A DNA stretch of 64,000 nucleotides from Calditrichota bacterium (GCA_013150955.1 JAADJD010000051.1:1-64000); one strand, 5' to 3'; positions 51,757 through 61,263 are shown, numbered from the stretch's first letter. The notes: a model not told the origin generated them from the letters alone. Program-made: numbers and translations.

Positions 51757-54102
51757 CTAATCACCCTTCAGTTTAAAGTTCAGCAGGCGCAGGGCATTGG
51801 CAACTACCACCAGGGTGGAACCCTCGTGGAACAGAATGGCCACGCCGATGCTGGCGTATCCAAACAGGGTGGCGATGATCAGGAAAAAAATCACTCCCAG
51901 CGAGACGGCCAGGTTCTGCTGGATGATTCGTCGGGTCTGGCGGCTCAACGCTACCGCAAACGGCAGCTTGCTCAGGTCGTCTGCCATTAACGCGATGTCG
52001 GCCGTTTCCAGCGCCACATCGGAGCCACTGGCACCCATGGCGATGCCCACGGTGGCATTCGCAAGAGCGGGGGCATCGTTCACTCCGTCGCCCACCATGG
52101 CCACTTTGTGATATTTTTGAATCAGGTTCCGAATGGCCGTCACCTTGTCCTGGGGCAGCAGGCCGGCCTGAAATTCGGTGATGCCCACCCGTCGAGCAAT
52201 GGCCATGGCCACCTGGAGATTATCACCGGTTAACATGATGAGCTGCTGTATGCCCAGCTTGCGCAGGGTTTTTAAAGTGGGTGCGGCATCCGGTCGAGGC
52301 TGGTCAGCCAGGGCAATGATCCCCACAAACGTCCCGTTCCGGCGCACCAGCATGGTGGTGTAGCCGTTGGACTGTAACTCCTGGTTCTGGCGAGCAAGAT
52401 CCTCCGGCAGGCTTTGACCGGACTCCTCAAACAGGCGCTGATTGCCAATCTCCACCGTCTGGCCATCGATTTTGCCAATCAATCCCCGCCCGGACACGAT
52501 CTGTACCGCTTCGGCCTCCGGAAACGATAGATTCATTGCCTGGGCTTTGCGCAAGATGGCTCTGGCCAGCGGATGCTGCGAACGGCTTTCCACCGCAGCG
52601 GCAATGCGCATCAGTTCCTGCCGATCGGTCTGGTTTAAGGGAATGACCTTGACCACTTCGGGTCGCCCAATGGTGATGGTACCGGTTTTATCGAAGGCAA
52701 TGGCGTGCAGGGCACCCAGATTTTCCAGATGCACTCCTCCCTTGATCAGCACGCCCGTATGTGCCGCACGGGCAATCCCCGATAAAATGGCCGATGGCGT
52801 GGCGATGGCCAGGGCACAGGGAGATGCAGCCACCAGGATGGTCATCGCCCGCAGGAAGGCACTGCCCCAGTCCAGCCATCCCACCAGTGGGGGGAAAAAG
52901 ATCATGATCACCACACCCCCCAGGACGATGGGTACAAATACCCGTTCGAACTTTTCGGTGAACAATTGGGTGGGTGATTTTTGCGTCTGGGCTTCCTCAA
53001 CCATCTGAATCACGCGCGCCAGGGTGGTGTCCCTGGCCAGGCGGGTTACCTCCACTTTCAGGGCGCTTTCGCCATTGATGGTTCCGGCGAAAACATCGGC
53101 CCCTTCGCCCTTATCCACTGGCACACTTTCTCCGGTGATGGGACTTTCATCGATGCTGGAATGCCCTTCAATAATCTTCCCGTCGATGGGGATGCGTTCC
53201 CCAGGACGCACAATGACCACGTCCCCCCGCTGAAGCTCTTCCACCGGCACTTCAATTTCCTGACCATCCCGCTGGACGCGTGCAGTCCGGGGTGCAATTT
53301 GGGCCAGTGCCCGAATGGCATTCCGCGCCCGATCCATGGCAAAATGTTCCAGGGAGTGTCCCAGACTGAACAGAAACAGCAGCAACGCTCCTTCTGCCCA
53401 TTCTCCCAGGATGGCTGCACCCACGGCGGCAACGACCATTAAAAAGTCGATGTCGAAGCGCAGCTTTAGAGCGGCTCGCACCCCGTGACGGGTGGCTTCG
53501 TACCCACCGGTCAGATAGGCCAGAACGTACAAGAGGATGGACGCCTGATGAGGTAAAAAGCCAATCTTCTCCCCGGCAAAACCCAGACCCAGGAACAGTC
53601 CGGATAGAAGAGACAGTACCAATTCGATATTGCGCTTCAGCCAGGATTCCTGCCGTTCCTCTTCGATGCCGTATCCCAGCTCCCGCACAAACGCCCGTAT
53701 CTGCCGCTGAGAAATCTTTCGAGTGTCGTATTCGATCCGCATTTTTTCGGCCGCGTAGTTGACCGTCACCGCAATCACACCCGGCTTGCGCTGCAGAATG
53801 TGCTCGATGCTCAGGGCGCAGTCCGCACAATCCATCCCGGTTATGTGAAGCGTTTCGTGATTGAACTGGCGGCTGATCTCGACGCCGGCCTGCTTGGCCA
53901 GTCGCCGGAGCTGTTCGATGGTGGTCAGGTTGGGATCGTAATGCAGGCAGAGAACCGCCTCCCCATCTTTGCGATCGATGTGAACCTGCTCCACGCCCCG
54001 TTTGATTTCCAGTCGCTCAATCAGCCGCTGTACGCACTGATCCCGTTCGTCTTCAATATGCGGAAGCAACAGCGGCAATTCGATTTGGAGTTTCTTTTCC
54101 AT
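51757..54102 (-). CDS. P1B-4-type metal ATPase (SPC/HEGST) with two HMA-like domains
   Basis: This protein of about 781 residues has two N-terminal HMA folds. The first has lost its CxxC; the second has GMDCADC (Cys92, Cys95 from this start). The P1B core shows TGES, DKTGTITIG, the HP motif SQHPLARAIL and GDGVNDAPAL. The ion-path motif is SPC (AASPCALAIATP) and the last helix carries HEGSTLVVVANALRLL. SPC with HEG(S/T) defines the P1B-4 group, linked to Co, Zn, Cd or Fe efflux in known members. I list the ATG at 54102; a GTG at 54147 has a perfect ribosome binding site too close to it (see the hairpin entry). It follows the TPR gene by 90 bases. Confidence 0.88.
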   Translation of the reverse strand: MEKKLQIELPLLLPHIEDERDQCVQRLIERLEIKRGVEQVHIDRKDGEAVLCLHYDPNLTTIEQLRRLAKQAGVEISRQFNHETLHITGMDCADCALSIEHILQRKPGVIAVTVNYAAEKMRIEYDTRKISQRQIRAFVRELGYGIEEERQESWLKRNIELVLSLLSGLFLGLGFAGEKIGFLPHQASILLYVLAYLTGGYEATRHGVRAALKLRFDIDFLMVVAAVGAAILGEWAEGALLLFLFSLGHSLEHFAMDRARNAIRALAQIAPRTARVQRDGQEIEVPVEELQRGDVVIVRPGERIPIDGKIIEGHSSIDESPITGESVPVDKGEGADVFAGTINGESALKVEVTRLARDTTLARVIQMVEEAQTQKSPTQLFTEKFERVFVPIVLGGVVIMIFFPPLVGWLDWGSAFLRAMTILVAASPCALAIATPSAILSGIARAAHTGVLIKGGVHLENLGALHAIAFDKTGTITIGRPEVVKVIPLNQTDRQELMRIAAAVESRSQHPLARAILRKAQAMNLSFPEAEAVQIVSGRGLIGKIDGQTVEIGNQRLFEESGQSLPEDLARQNQELQSNGYTTMLVRRNGTFVGIIALADQPRPDAAPTLKTLRKLGIQQLIMLTGDNLQVAMAIARRVGITEFQAGLLPQDKVTAIRNLIQKYHKVAMVGDGVNDAPALANATVGIAMGASGSDVALETADIALMADDLSKLPFAVALSRQTRRIIQQNLAVSLGVIFFLIIATLFGYASIGVAILFHEGSTLVVVANALRLLNFKLKGD

Positions 54103-54130
54103 GGCATCTTCTACCGTTTGATGGTCATCA

Positions 54131-54155
54131 GAAAGGATGATACTCACCTCCTTTC
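54131..54155 (-). promoter_or_regulatory. Hairpin sequestering a strong ribosome binding site before the P1B-4 ATPase
   Basis: On the minus strand AAGGAGGTGA (54144-54153) is a near-perfect Shine-Dalgarno. GAAAGGA and TCCTTTC (54131-54137 and 54149-54155 on the plus strand) pair perfectly around an 11-base loop, so the site can be hidden. In the ATPase frame the codons at ideal spacing are ATC ATC, not a standard start. The choices are a GTG overlapping the site (54147) or the ATG at 54102. A six-codon frame including its stop (ATG at about 54127) also lies here. Confidence 0.45.
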
Positions 54156-54192
54156 AGACGGTTCACGCACGTCCCGGCCCTGGCGTCTAATT

Positions 54193-54768
54193 TTATTGAT
54201 TCAGCTCGGCCTTTATTCTGGCCACTTCCTCGCGGATCTGGGACACGATGCTGCCGGTCTTTTGCAGTTTAAGAAATTCCTCAAAACACCGGAGAGCTTC
54301 TTGATTGTTTTTCAGGAAATAGCGGTAGGTCACCCCCAGCTGTAGCCAGCCATCGGCGTAGGTGGGGAACTTCTGTACCGCTTCTTCCAGCTTGGCTTTG
54401 CCTTCCAGGGGATTGTTCCCTTCGCGCAGGGCAATGCCCAGATCCACCAGCGCCTCCGCCGATTGGGGATTGACGATGATCGCCAGTTCGAAGATTTCGG
54501 CGGCGTTGTCAAACTTGCGGGCTTCCAGATAGGCATGTCCCAAGGCCATGAGCAGGTTAAAATCCTGGGGATCCATTTGCAGTCGGGTGCGCAGATCAAT
54601 GATGCGCTTTTCCAGTTCGCTTTGCGGAGATTCTGCCTCTTCCGCCGTCTCCTCATCGGGATGTTCGTGTGGATGGGAAGGTGGCCCCAGCTGCTGAACA
54701 AACAGGTAGCCAGCAAAAAGGAAAAATATGGCTCCAAGCATTAACAGAATCTTGGTGGTCGTGGTCAT
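54193..54768 (-). CDS. Membrane-anchored TPR protein
   Basis: This 191-residue protein has an N-terminal membrane anchor (about 6-25) followed by an acidic, His/Pro-containing linker (PSHPHEHPDEETAEEAESP, about 30-48). Three to four tetratricopeptide repeats follow (about 65-175), with wording such as FNLLMALGHAYLEARKFDNAAEIFELAIIVNPQSAEAL. The layout is like NrfG/CcmH-type TPR proteins that assist assembly of periplasmic complexes. The linker could bind metal. It lies between the P-II gene (448-base gap) and the P1B-4 ATPase (90-base gap). Its partner is unknown. The gap 54769-55216 shows no gene or structure I recognise. Confidence 0.7.
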   Translation of the reverse strand: MTTTTKILLMLGAIFFLFAGYLFVQQLGPPSHPHEHPDEETAEEAESPQSELEKRIIDLRTRLQMDPQDFNLLMALGHAYLEARKFDNAAEIFELAIIVNPQSAEALVDLGIALREGNNPLEGKAKLEEAVQKFPTYADGWLQLGVTYRYFLKNNQEALRCFEEFLKLQKTGSIVSQIREEVARIKAELNQ

Positions 54769-55216
54769 AACCCGGAGTCTCCTTTTTTTGTTTTACTCGA
54801 TTTTGTCAATCGGCCATCGTTTTACGATGGTGCCCTGCCTTGCGGGATGTGCCAGTGCAGGTCAGCAGCTGGCGGGCGGCATGGGATGAAGCATCATCCG
54901 TGGCCGCTGAAGTAATCCCGCAAATGCAATTTCTCAAATTGACTCGAGGTTTCAAAATATTTTTTTCGTTTGCTGGCTACCCGGTTCATCTGGAGTCAAC
55001 TCTTTCTTCACAGGTTCCACGACCCACCTCAACAAAAATAAATTTTTGTATTCCCATGGATCCCTGTCGTTTGTTGACCGATGCCCACCTGCGTTTTATC
55101 TCATTCTGTCACGGTTGGACACCCAGGCGTATTCCAACCACGCTTTGTCGGTCGCATATGAATCCGCCAATCATAATGCCCGCTTTCCCACCGCCGGGGA
55201 AAACGGGCACCGGTAT

Positions 55217-55552
55217 TTACACGGCGGCGTCTCCCCGTTCGCCGGTGCTGATGCGTACCGCCTGTTCGGCATCGCACACGTAAATTTTGCCATCGCCTTT
55301 CAGGCCGGTATGTGCTTCCCGTTCGATGGTGGACACCAGCTCGTCCACCATGTTGTCGGGACAGAAAATCTCGATCTTAATATGGGGGACAAAATCATAG
55401 AGCTGATCTTCCAGCGAGGCTTTCTTTTCTGCGCAACGACCAAATCCTTTCACTTCCAGCACGGTCATCCCTGGAAGGTTTTCGATCTTTTGAAGCGCCA
55501 GGGTTACCGGACTGAGTTTGTGCGGTTTTATATAGGCAATGATGTGTTTCAT
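55217..55552 (-). CDS. P-II family protein of the metal-efflux operon
   Basis: This 111-residue protein resembles GlnB/GlnK: MKHIIAYIKPHKL (strand 1), LPGMTVLEVKGFGRC, then FVPHIKIEIFCPDNMVDELVSTIEREAHTGLKGDGKIYVCDAEQAVRISTGERG. That matches the GlnB ending in which HTGLKGDGKI replaces RTGxxGDGKI and the B- and C-loops bind ATP. The T loop between GRC and the next strand is short and lacks the uridylylated Tyr of classic P-II (it has AEKKASLEDQLYD), and Cys and His residues are added. It starts 35 bases after the RND pump gene, so it is the last gene of that operon. P-II relatives beside heavy-metal RND pumps are known but poorly understood; a regulatory role on the pump is inferred. Confidence 0.8.
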   Translation of the reverse strand: MKHIIAYIKPHKLSPVTLALQKIENLPGMTVLEVKGFGRCAEKKASLEDQLYDFVPHIKIEIFCPDNMVDELVSTIEREAHTGLKGDGKIYVCDAEQAVRISTGERGDAAV

Positions 55553-55587
55553 GATGATCTCCCGAAATTTTCGTTTTTATTTTCACA

Positions 55588-58500
55588 TCAATCCAGCTGA
55601 CGTTCACTTTCGATGTTGATGGCGAACCATTTGTAAATGGCCGGAATGACCAGCAGCGTCAGCAGGGTGGATGTGATGAGTCCGCCAATCACCACCGTTG
55701 CCAGCGGGCGCTGCACTTCGCTGCCCACGCCGTGGGAAAGCAGCAGGGGAATCAATCCCAGCGCCGTGGTGATGGCGGTCATCAGCACCGGACGCAAACG
55801 CAGCATGGCACCCTGTACCGAGGCCTCGTCCATGGGAACGCCATCTTTTAATAACTGATTCAGATAGGTGACCAGCACCATGCCGTTTTCCAGTGCAATA
55901 CCAAACAGAGCGATGAATCCCACCGATGATGGCACGGACAGGTTCTGTCCCGAAATCCACAATGCCACCACGCCACCCACCAGTGCCAGCGGAATGTTTA
56001 GCAGAATCAGAAACGAGTTTTTCAGTGAATTGAAGCTGGAGAAGAGCAACAAAAAGACGATGAGCAGGGTGATGGGAATGACCACCATCAACCGCTTGTT
56101 GGCCTCCTGCTGCAGCCGGAATTGCCCGCCCCAGGTGACCATGTAGCCGGGTGGAAGATCGACCTTTTCCGCTATGGCTTTTTGCCCCTCTTCCACAAAC
56201 GAACCGATGTCCCGACCCACCACATTACACTGGATGGTAATGAACCGCTGGCTGTTTTCGCGGGTAATCTGGCGGGGGCCAACAATTTCTTCGATGGTCG
56301 CCAGCTGGGACAGGGGAACATGAATGCCATTGGGCGCCTCGATGAGGATTTCCCCGATGGCTTTGGGGGTGCTGCGAAATTCCGGAGCGAACCGCACCAG
56401 GATGTCGAATCGACGGACGCCTTCGAAGATTTGTCCTGCGGTCTCGCCGCCAACCGCCGCCCGGATAACCTGCTGAACATCCTCCACATTAATCCCATAA
56501 CGTGCGATGGCATGCCGGTCGACTTTGATCAGGAGCTGGGGCGTTCCCGTGATCTGATCGGCCTGGACGTCTGCTGCACCGGGAATTTCACTAATTACCT
56601 TGGCGATTTCATCGGCCTTTTCTTTCAACACTTCCAGATCGTCCCCAAAAAGTTTAATGGCCAGTTCTGCGCGTACTCCTTCCAGCAGCTCATCCACAGT
56701 CATCTGAATGGGCTGAGTGAAGTTGGCCAGAACGCCGGGAATTTCGCCCACTTCTTTTCGGATAACGTTTTCCAGTTCCTGCTGAGTTTTTGCCGTGCGC
56801 CATTCCTCGCGCGGTTTTAATAAAATGTACATTTCGGCACTGTTGATGGGATCGGTGTGGGCGCCCACCTCACCGCGTCCGATGCGGGTCACCACGCCGG
56901 TCACTTCAGGGATTTTCATCACCCGCCGTTCCACAATCTGGGTGATGCGGGTGCTTTCTTTCAGGGAGATGGACGGTGCCATGGTCAATCGCAGCACAAT
57001 GGTGCCTTCCTGCAGGGTTGGGGTGAATTCCGATCCCAGCTGGGGGAAGACGATGGCACCGATCAGCATCAAGACCACCGCCAGCGCAACGGCCAGCAAC
57101 CGCCGTTTTACGAAAAAGGTAATGATGGGCCGGTAGGCTTTTTGCAATTTTCGCACCAGCCAGATGTTGGTGGATGTTTTGGGATTGTCCGTTTCCTTTG
57201 GCCGGCGCATCAGCAGGCTGGACAGCACCGGCGCCAGGAACATGGCAAAGATCAGCGAACCCAGCATGGCCAGTGCCACCGTGTATGCCAGCGGTCGAAA
57301 GGTTTTCCCTTCCACGCCGTGCAGGGTGAACAGCGGCAGAAACACCACGATGATGATGGAGATGGCAAACAGAATGGGACGGGCCACCTCCCGACAGGCA
57401 CGGGCCACCACGTGGATCAACGGTTCATCCCGGCCCGACTGACGAAGCATGCGATCCACATTCTCGACCATCACGATGGTGCCGTCCACCATCATCCCGA
57501 TGGCAATGGCCAGGCCACCAAACGACATCAAATTGATGGAAATGCCAAAATATTTCATTCCCACAATGGCAAACAAGATGGAGAAGGGAATGGAAATGGC
57601 TACCACCAGACTGGGACGGATGGAGCCCATGAAAATCATCAGGATGAACACCACCAGCATAATTCCCTGAAGCAGCGCGCTGGTCACGGTATTCACCGCG
57701 GCTTCTACCAGGGTTTTTTGTTGATAGTAAGGAACGATCCGCACGCCGGGTGGCAGAATCTTGTTGATCTCCTTCAGTTTTTCCTCCACCCGTCCAATCA
57801 CGGTAGATGAATTGGTGCCGTATAGTTTGATGACCATCCCGGCCACCACTTCTTCCACTCCGTTTCGCGTCTGCACACCCCGTCGAATGGCACCGCCAAT
57901 TTTTATATCTGCCAGCTGCTTTAAGTAAATGGGGGTACCATCGTCCGATTTAATAACGATGTTTTCCAGATCTTCGATGCTGGATGCCAGTCCCACAGAT
58001 CGCACGATAAATTCTTCGGAATTTTTCTCGATGAACTGGGCACCCACGTTCAGGTTGTTGGCCTTAATTTTTTCAATGACTTCGTTGACGGTAACATCGT
58101 AGCGGAGCAGGGCGTTTTGATCCAGCACCACATGGTATTGTTTTTCCCATCCACCAATGCCCAGGACTTCCGTTACACCGGGCACCGTCTGCAGCTGGTA
58201 CTTGATCAGCCAGTCCTGAATGGTGCGTAATTCGGTCAGTGAATACTGACCGGTGGTATCTTCCAGGTAGTAAAATAGCACCAATCCCATTCCGGTGGAG
58301 ATGGGCCCCATTTGGGGATCGCCGAAGCCCTCCGGGATTTGCTCCCGTGCTTCCTGCAGCCGCTCATTGACCAGCTGGCGGGCAAAGTAAATGTCGGTGC
58401 CGTCTTTGAAATACACATTTACCACCGAAAGCCCAAAGTTGCTGACGGAACGAATCCGCTCCAGATTGGGCAATCCATTCATGGCCACTTCCACCGGGAA

Positions 58501-58695
58501 GGTAACGTATTTTTCAATCTCCTCCGGCGCCAGCCCTTCAGTTACGGTGAATACCTGTACCAGAGAAGGCGATACATCAGGAAATGCGTCGATGGGAAGC
58601 TGTTTATAGCTATAAAACCCACCTGCCAGGATCAATACACCCAGCACAAGCATGAGCAGGCGGTTTCTTAATACAAAGTTTATAATCCCTTTCAT
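55588..58695 (-). CDS. Heavy-metal efflux RND pump (CzcA/CusA family)
   Basis: This 1,035-residue inner-membrane trimeric pump uses proton influx to export metal ions through the adaptor and outer-membrane channel encoded upstream. It has 12 membrane helices with two large periplasmic loops (after helix 1 and helix 7). Landmarks are the N-terminal FVLRNRLLMLVLGV, PDVSPSLVQVFTVTEGLAPEEIEKYVTFPVE, the fourth-helix motif GGLAIAIGMMVDGTIVMVENVDRML with the proton-relay Asp, and GRGEVGAHTDPINSAEMYILL. The fourth-helix wording (MMVDGTIVMVEN) is not exactly that of the Zn/Co/Ni or Cu/Ag groups, so the metal is left open. A GAGGAC site precedes the ATG. It follows the adaptor gene by 127 bases. Confidence 0.92.
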   Translation of the reverse strand: MKGIINFVLRNRLLMLVLGVLILAGGFYSYKQLPIDAFPDVSPSLVQVFTVTEGLAPEEIEKYVTFPVEVAMNGLPNLERIRSVSNFGLSVVNVYFKDGTDIYFARQLVNERLQEAREQIPEGFGDPQMGPISTGMGLVLFYYLEDTTGQYSLTELRTIQDWLIKYQLQTVPGVTEVLGIGGWEKQYHVVLDQNALLRYDVTVNEVIEKIKANNLNVGAQFIEKNSEEFIVRSVGLASSIEDLENIVIKSDDGTPIYLKQLADIKIGGAIRRGVQTRNGVEEVVAGMVIKLYGTNSSTVIGRVEEKLKEINKILPPGVRIVPYYQQKTLVEAAVNTVTSALLQGIMLVVFILMIFMGSIRPSLVVAISIPFSILFAIVGMKYFGISINLMSFGGLAIAIGMMVDGTIVMVENVDRMLRQSGRDEPLIHVVARACREVARPILFAISIIIVVFLPLFTLHGVEGKTFRPLAYTVALAMLGSLIFAMFLAPVLSSLLMRRPKETDNPKTSTNIWLVRKLQKAYRPIITFFVKRRLLAVALAVVLMLIGAIVFPQLGSEFTPTLQEGTIVLRLTMAPSISLKESTRITQIVERRVMKIPEVTGVVTRIGRGEVGAHTDPINSAEMYILLKPREEWRTAKTQQELENVIRKEVGEIPGVLANFTQPIQMTVDELLEGVRAELAIKLFGDDLEVLKEKADEIAKVISEIPGAADVQADQITGTPQLLIKVDRHAIARYGINVEDVQQVIRAAVGGETAGQIFEGVRRFDILVRFAPEFRSTPKAIGEILIEAPNGIHVPLSQLATIEEIVGPRQITRENSQRFITIQCNVVGRDIGSFVEEGQKAIAEKVDLPPGYMVTWGGQFRLQQEANKRLMVVIPITLLIVFLLLFSSFNSLKNSFLILLNIPLALVGGVVALWISGQNLSVPSSVGFIALFGIALENGMVLVTYLNQLLKDGVPMDEASVQGAMLRLRPVLMTAITTALGLIPLLLSHGVGSEVQRPLATVVIGGLITSTLLTLLVIPAIYKWFAINIESERQLD

Positions 58696-58822
58696 GGTTG
58701 ATTGTCCTCGTTTTTTACCGCGTTTTTACAGTCAACCGAATCCATTGTCGCACAGGGGAGCGTTTGTCCCCCATCGATGGAATCTAGCAAAAGCATGAGT
58801 TAACGGAAAGCGAAGAAACCGT

Positions 58823-59797
58823 TTAATGGCCGTGTCCGCCGCTGAAGGCTTCTTTCATCAATTCCGCTTTCAGGGTAAAACCGCCTTTGGTCACGTAGGC
58901 TTCACCCGGTTCCAGGCCAGAAAGCACCTCCACGTACAAATCGTTTTCCCGTCCCAGTTCGACCGGTCGCGGCACAAAGCCCTCTGCCGTTTTCACAAAC
59001 ACCACCGTTTGGTCTTCATAGGTCTCGATGGCCGTTTTGGGCACCACCACCGGGGCGTTTATCACGTCCACAATCACCTTGGCGGTGATGAACATGCCCG
59101 GCAACCATTGCCGGTCGTAATTAGGCAACACCACACGGGCAATGGCGGTACGGGTGGCCTCGTCCACCACGGGACTGATGTAGGAAATCCGCCCTTCTGC
59201 GGTCACCGGTGCGGGACTGGCCGAGATAATGGCCTTCTGACCGATTTTGACCCGTGGCAGATCCTTCTGGTATACGGTGAGATCAGCCCAGACGTAACTC
59301 AGGTCCGCCACGATAAAGGCGTGAGTGTTGTCGTTGATCACCTCGCCCCGGGTGAGGTGCATTTCAATGATCACCCCATCGATGAGCGATTTAACTTCGT
59401 AAGGGGCCAGGCTTTCGTTACTTTCAATGACGGCCAGGACTTCCCCTTTCTTCACTTCGTCACCAATTTTCTTCCGCACCTCTTTCACAATTCCGGGGAA
59501 TCGTGGAATAATGTGGGCCAGCCGATCGGGATCGATCTTGATCTCCCCGGTTAAATCCAGGTGGATTTCCACCTTCCCGGGCCCAGCCGTCCCTACTTCG
59601 ATGCCGAACTCTTCCATGACCTCCGGAGAAAGGGTCACCGCTTCCACATGGGCTTCTTCGGCTTCATCGTGATGCGCCTCTTCCGCCTCGGCACGGGTAG
59701 CCAGTTCCGCCTTCTGTTCCCCACAACTCATCAGAAGCAGGGAACCGATTCCGATTCCCAGAACGATGATCAGGTTTTTCAGTGTGTTACTTAACAT
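58823..59797 (-). CDS. Periplasmic adaptor of the metal efflux pump (CzcB/CusB family)
   Basis: This 324-residue membrane-fusion protein has a lipoprotein signal (Cys25 in LLMSC) and links pump and outer-membrane channel. An acidic His-containing segment after the signal (EEAHHDEAEEAHVEAV, about 39-54) and a terminal GGHGH could bind metal. The adaptor core has the lipoyl-like HIIPRFPGIVKEVRKKIGDEVKKGEVLAVIES, a short hairpin, the barrel region YVWADLTVYQKDLPRVKIGQKAII and the membrane-proximal end VELGRENDLYVEVLSGLEPGEAYVTKGGF. It follows the TolC-type gene by 42 bases. Confidence 0.9.
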   Translation of the reverse strand: MLSNTLKNLIIVLGIGIGSLLLMSCGEQKAELATRAEAEEAHHDEAEEAHVEAVTLSPEVMEEFGIEVGTAGPGKVEIHLDLTGEIKIDPDRLAHIIPRFPGIVKEVRKKIGDEVKKGEVLAVIESNESLAPYEVKSLIDGVIIEMHLTRGEVINDNTHAFIVADLSYVWADLTVYQKDLPRVKIGQKAIISASPAPVTAEGRISYISPVVDEATRTAIARVVLPNYDRQWLPGMFITAKVIVDVINAPVVVPKTAIETYEDQTVVFVKTAEGFVPRPVELGRENDLYVEVLSGLEPGEAYVTKGGFTLKAELMKEAFSGGHGH

Positions 59798-59839
59798 GTT
59801 TCTATTCCCTCATTTTGTTTTTTTCCTGCGTTCAAACGG

Positions 59840-61204
59840 TTATTCAACCGAAACCTCGGTTAACGGCTGATTGATGAGCGTTTCCACTTCCGCCACAGAT
59901 GCATGGTACTGTTGCAGCGCATCCAGATACCGGGCTCGCACCTCGAACAGCGTTCGCTGTGCGTCCAGCACATCCAGAAAATCAAACTTCCCCATCAGGT
60001 AGCCTTCCTGAATGGTATCGAAGGCCTTTTGGGCCTGGGGGAGAATCTTGTTTCGCAGAATCAGGACGTTGCTGTGGGCAATTTTCAAGCGGGCGTAGCT
60101 TTCCGCCAGTTGCGATTTCAGCTGGATTTCGGTAGCGCGTTTCTGTTGCCGGGCCTGTAGCACCTGGTACCGGGCCGCCTGAATCATTCCCTGGTTGCGA
60201 TCGAAAATGGTTAAGGGGATGGATAGTCCCATGACAAATGCCCGGGTGTTGATTTCGTTCAGCTGGCGAATTCCCGCGCTCAGAATACCGTCTGGAATGC
60301 GATTGGCCCGTTCCAGAGCCAGTGTGGCCTGCCGCTGTTTGATGGCCAGCGCCTGGCGAACCATCAGGGGATTTTGCAAAAGGAGCTTCTCCAGCGCCTC
60401 CTGAGGTGGCAGTGTTGCCGTGATGGTGTCCAGTTTGCCGACAACGCGGTCAAACGCAGGCCTGTCGCTTCCCCAGGTGGCTGCCAGTTGCTGCTTGGCT
60501 GCCGCCAATTCAATGCGGGATTGTTCCAGCTGCAGTTCTGTGTTGGAAAGGGCTACCCGGGCACGGGCGGCTTCTGCCGGGGAAATTTTCCCCGCGCGCA
60601 CCCGCCGATCAATGGATTCCACAAAGGCCTGGGCAATCCGTAACAGCTCCTGATTTAACGCCACTTTTTCCTGGGCTGCAAGCACCGCCACGTACGCCTG
60701 CACCACATCTTTAAAGATCAGGGTGCGCATCACTTCGTATTCCTGTGCAGCCAGATCGGCTTCCAGAACGGCCGCACGCGTGCGCTTGGCGCGCTTGCCC
60801 GCCAGCAGGATGAGCTGGCTGATCTGGAAGGTGGTCTCGGTTGCCTCAAATCCCTGCACGCCTTTACCTCCGGCAAAATTTTCGACCTCGATGTCCAGTT
60901 CAGGATTGGGCAGCAGAGAGGCCTGCAGGGCCAGCGCCTCGCGTGTGCGGATTTCGTAAGAAAATGCCTGCAATTCTGGATTTTTCAGCAACGCCAGGGA
61001 CAGGGCCTGTTTCAGCGTCAGCGTGCCCGTTGGCTCTTCAAAGGTCAGGGTATCTTTAGCTACCGGCTGATGTGCAATCCCTGCCGGGACGTACTGCGAA
61101 AGCAATGGGCCAGGTTCTGGTTGTTGAACCGTTGTTTGGTAACTGGCACAGCTAAGAAAAATCCATGTGCTCATCAATAGCGAAAAAATGCTCAATTTCC
61201 GCAT
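59840..61204 (-). CDS. Outer-membrane efflux channel (TolC/CzcC family)
   Basis: This 454-residue lipoprotein (Cys19 in IFLSC) has the duplicated TolC architecture of helices and strands: TLKQALSLALLKNPELQAFSYEIRTREALALQASLLPNPELDIEVENF near 60-115 and a second copy from about 260 with LLLQNPLMVRQALAIKQRQATLALERANRIPDGIL. It should form the trimeric outer-membrane exit duct for the RND pump. It is the first structural gene of the pump operon, following the small exported-protein gene by 128 bases that include an inverted repeat. Confidence 0.9.
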   Translation of the reverse strand: MRKLSIFSLLMSTWIFLSCASYQTTVQQPEPGPLLSQYVPAGIAHQPVAKDTLTFEEPTGTLTLKQALSLALLKNPELQAFSYEIRTREALALQASLLPNPELDIEVENFAGGKGVQGFEATETTFQISQLILLAGKRAKRTRAAVLEADLAAQEYEVMRTLIFKDVVQAYVAVLAAQEKVALNQELLRIAQAFVESIDRRVRAGKISPAEAARARVALSNTELQLEQSRIELAAAKQQLAATWGSDRPAFDRVVGKLDTITATLPPQEALEKLLLQNPLMVRQALAIKQRQATLALERANRIPDGILSAGIRQLNEINTRAFVMGLSIPLTIFDRNQGMIQAARYQVLQARQQKRATEIQLKSQLAESYARLKIAHSNVLILRNKILPQAQKAFDTIQEGYLMGKFDFLDVLDAQRTLFEVRARYLDALQQYHASVAEVETLINQPLTEVSVE

Positions 61205-61263
61205 CTGATTCCTCCGTATAAATTTATCCCATCCGCTGTCGTTCAGCGAACAACAGGATACTC

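Noticed and set aside
54840..55600. Open frames on the plus strand between and over the TPR and P-II genes
   Set aside because: They have no ribosome binding site or recognisable family, and the longer one runs antisense through the P-II gene.
56857..57810. Long plus-strand open frame of about 317 codons
   Set aside because: It is antisense to the RND pump gene, has low-complexity His/Gln-rich wording typical of a reversed GC-rich gene, and no ribosome binding site or family match.
58826..59554. Plus-strand open frame opposite the adaptor gene
   Set aside because: It mirrors the adaptor coding sequence and has no start signal; the adaptor on the minus strand has clear domains and a lipobox.
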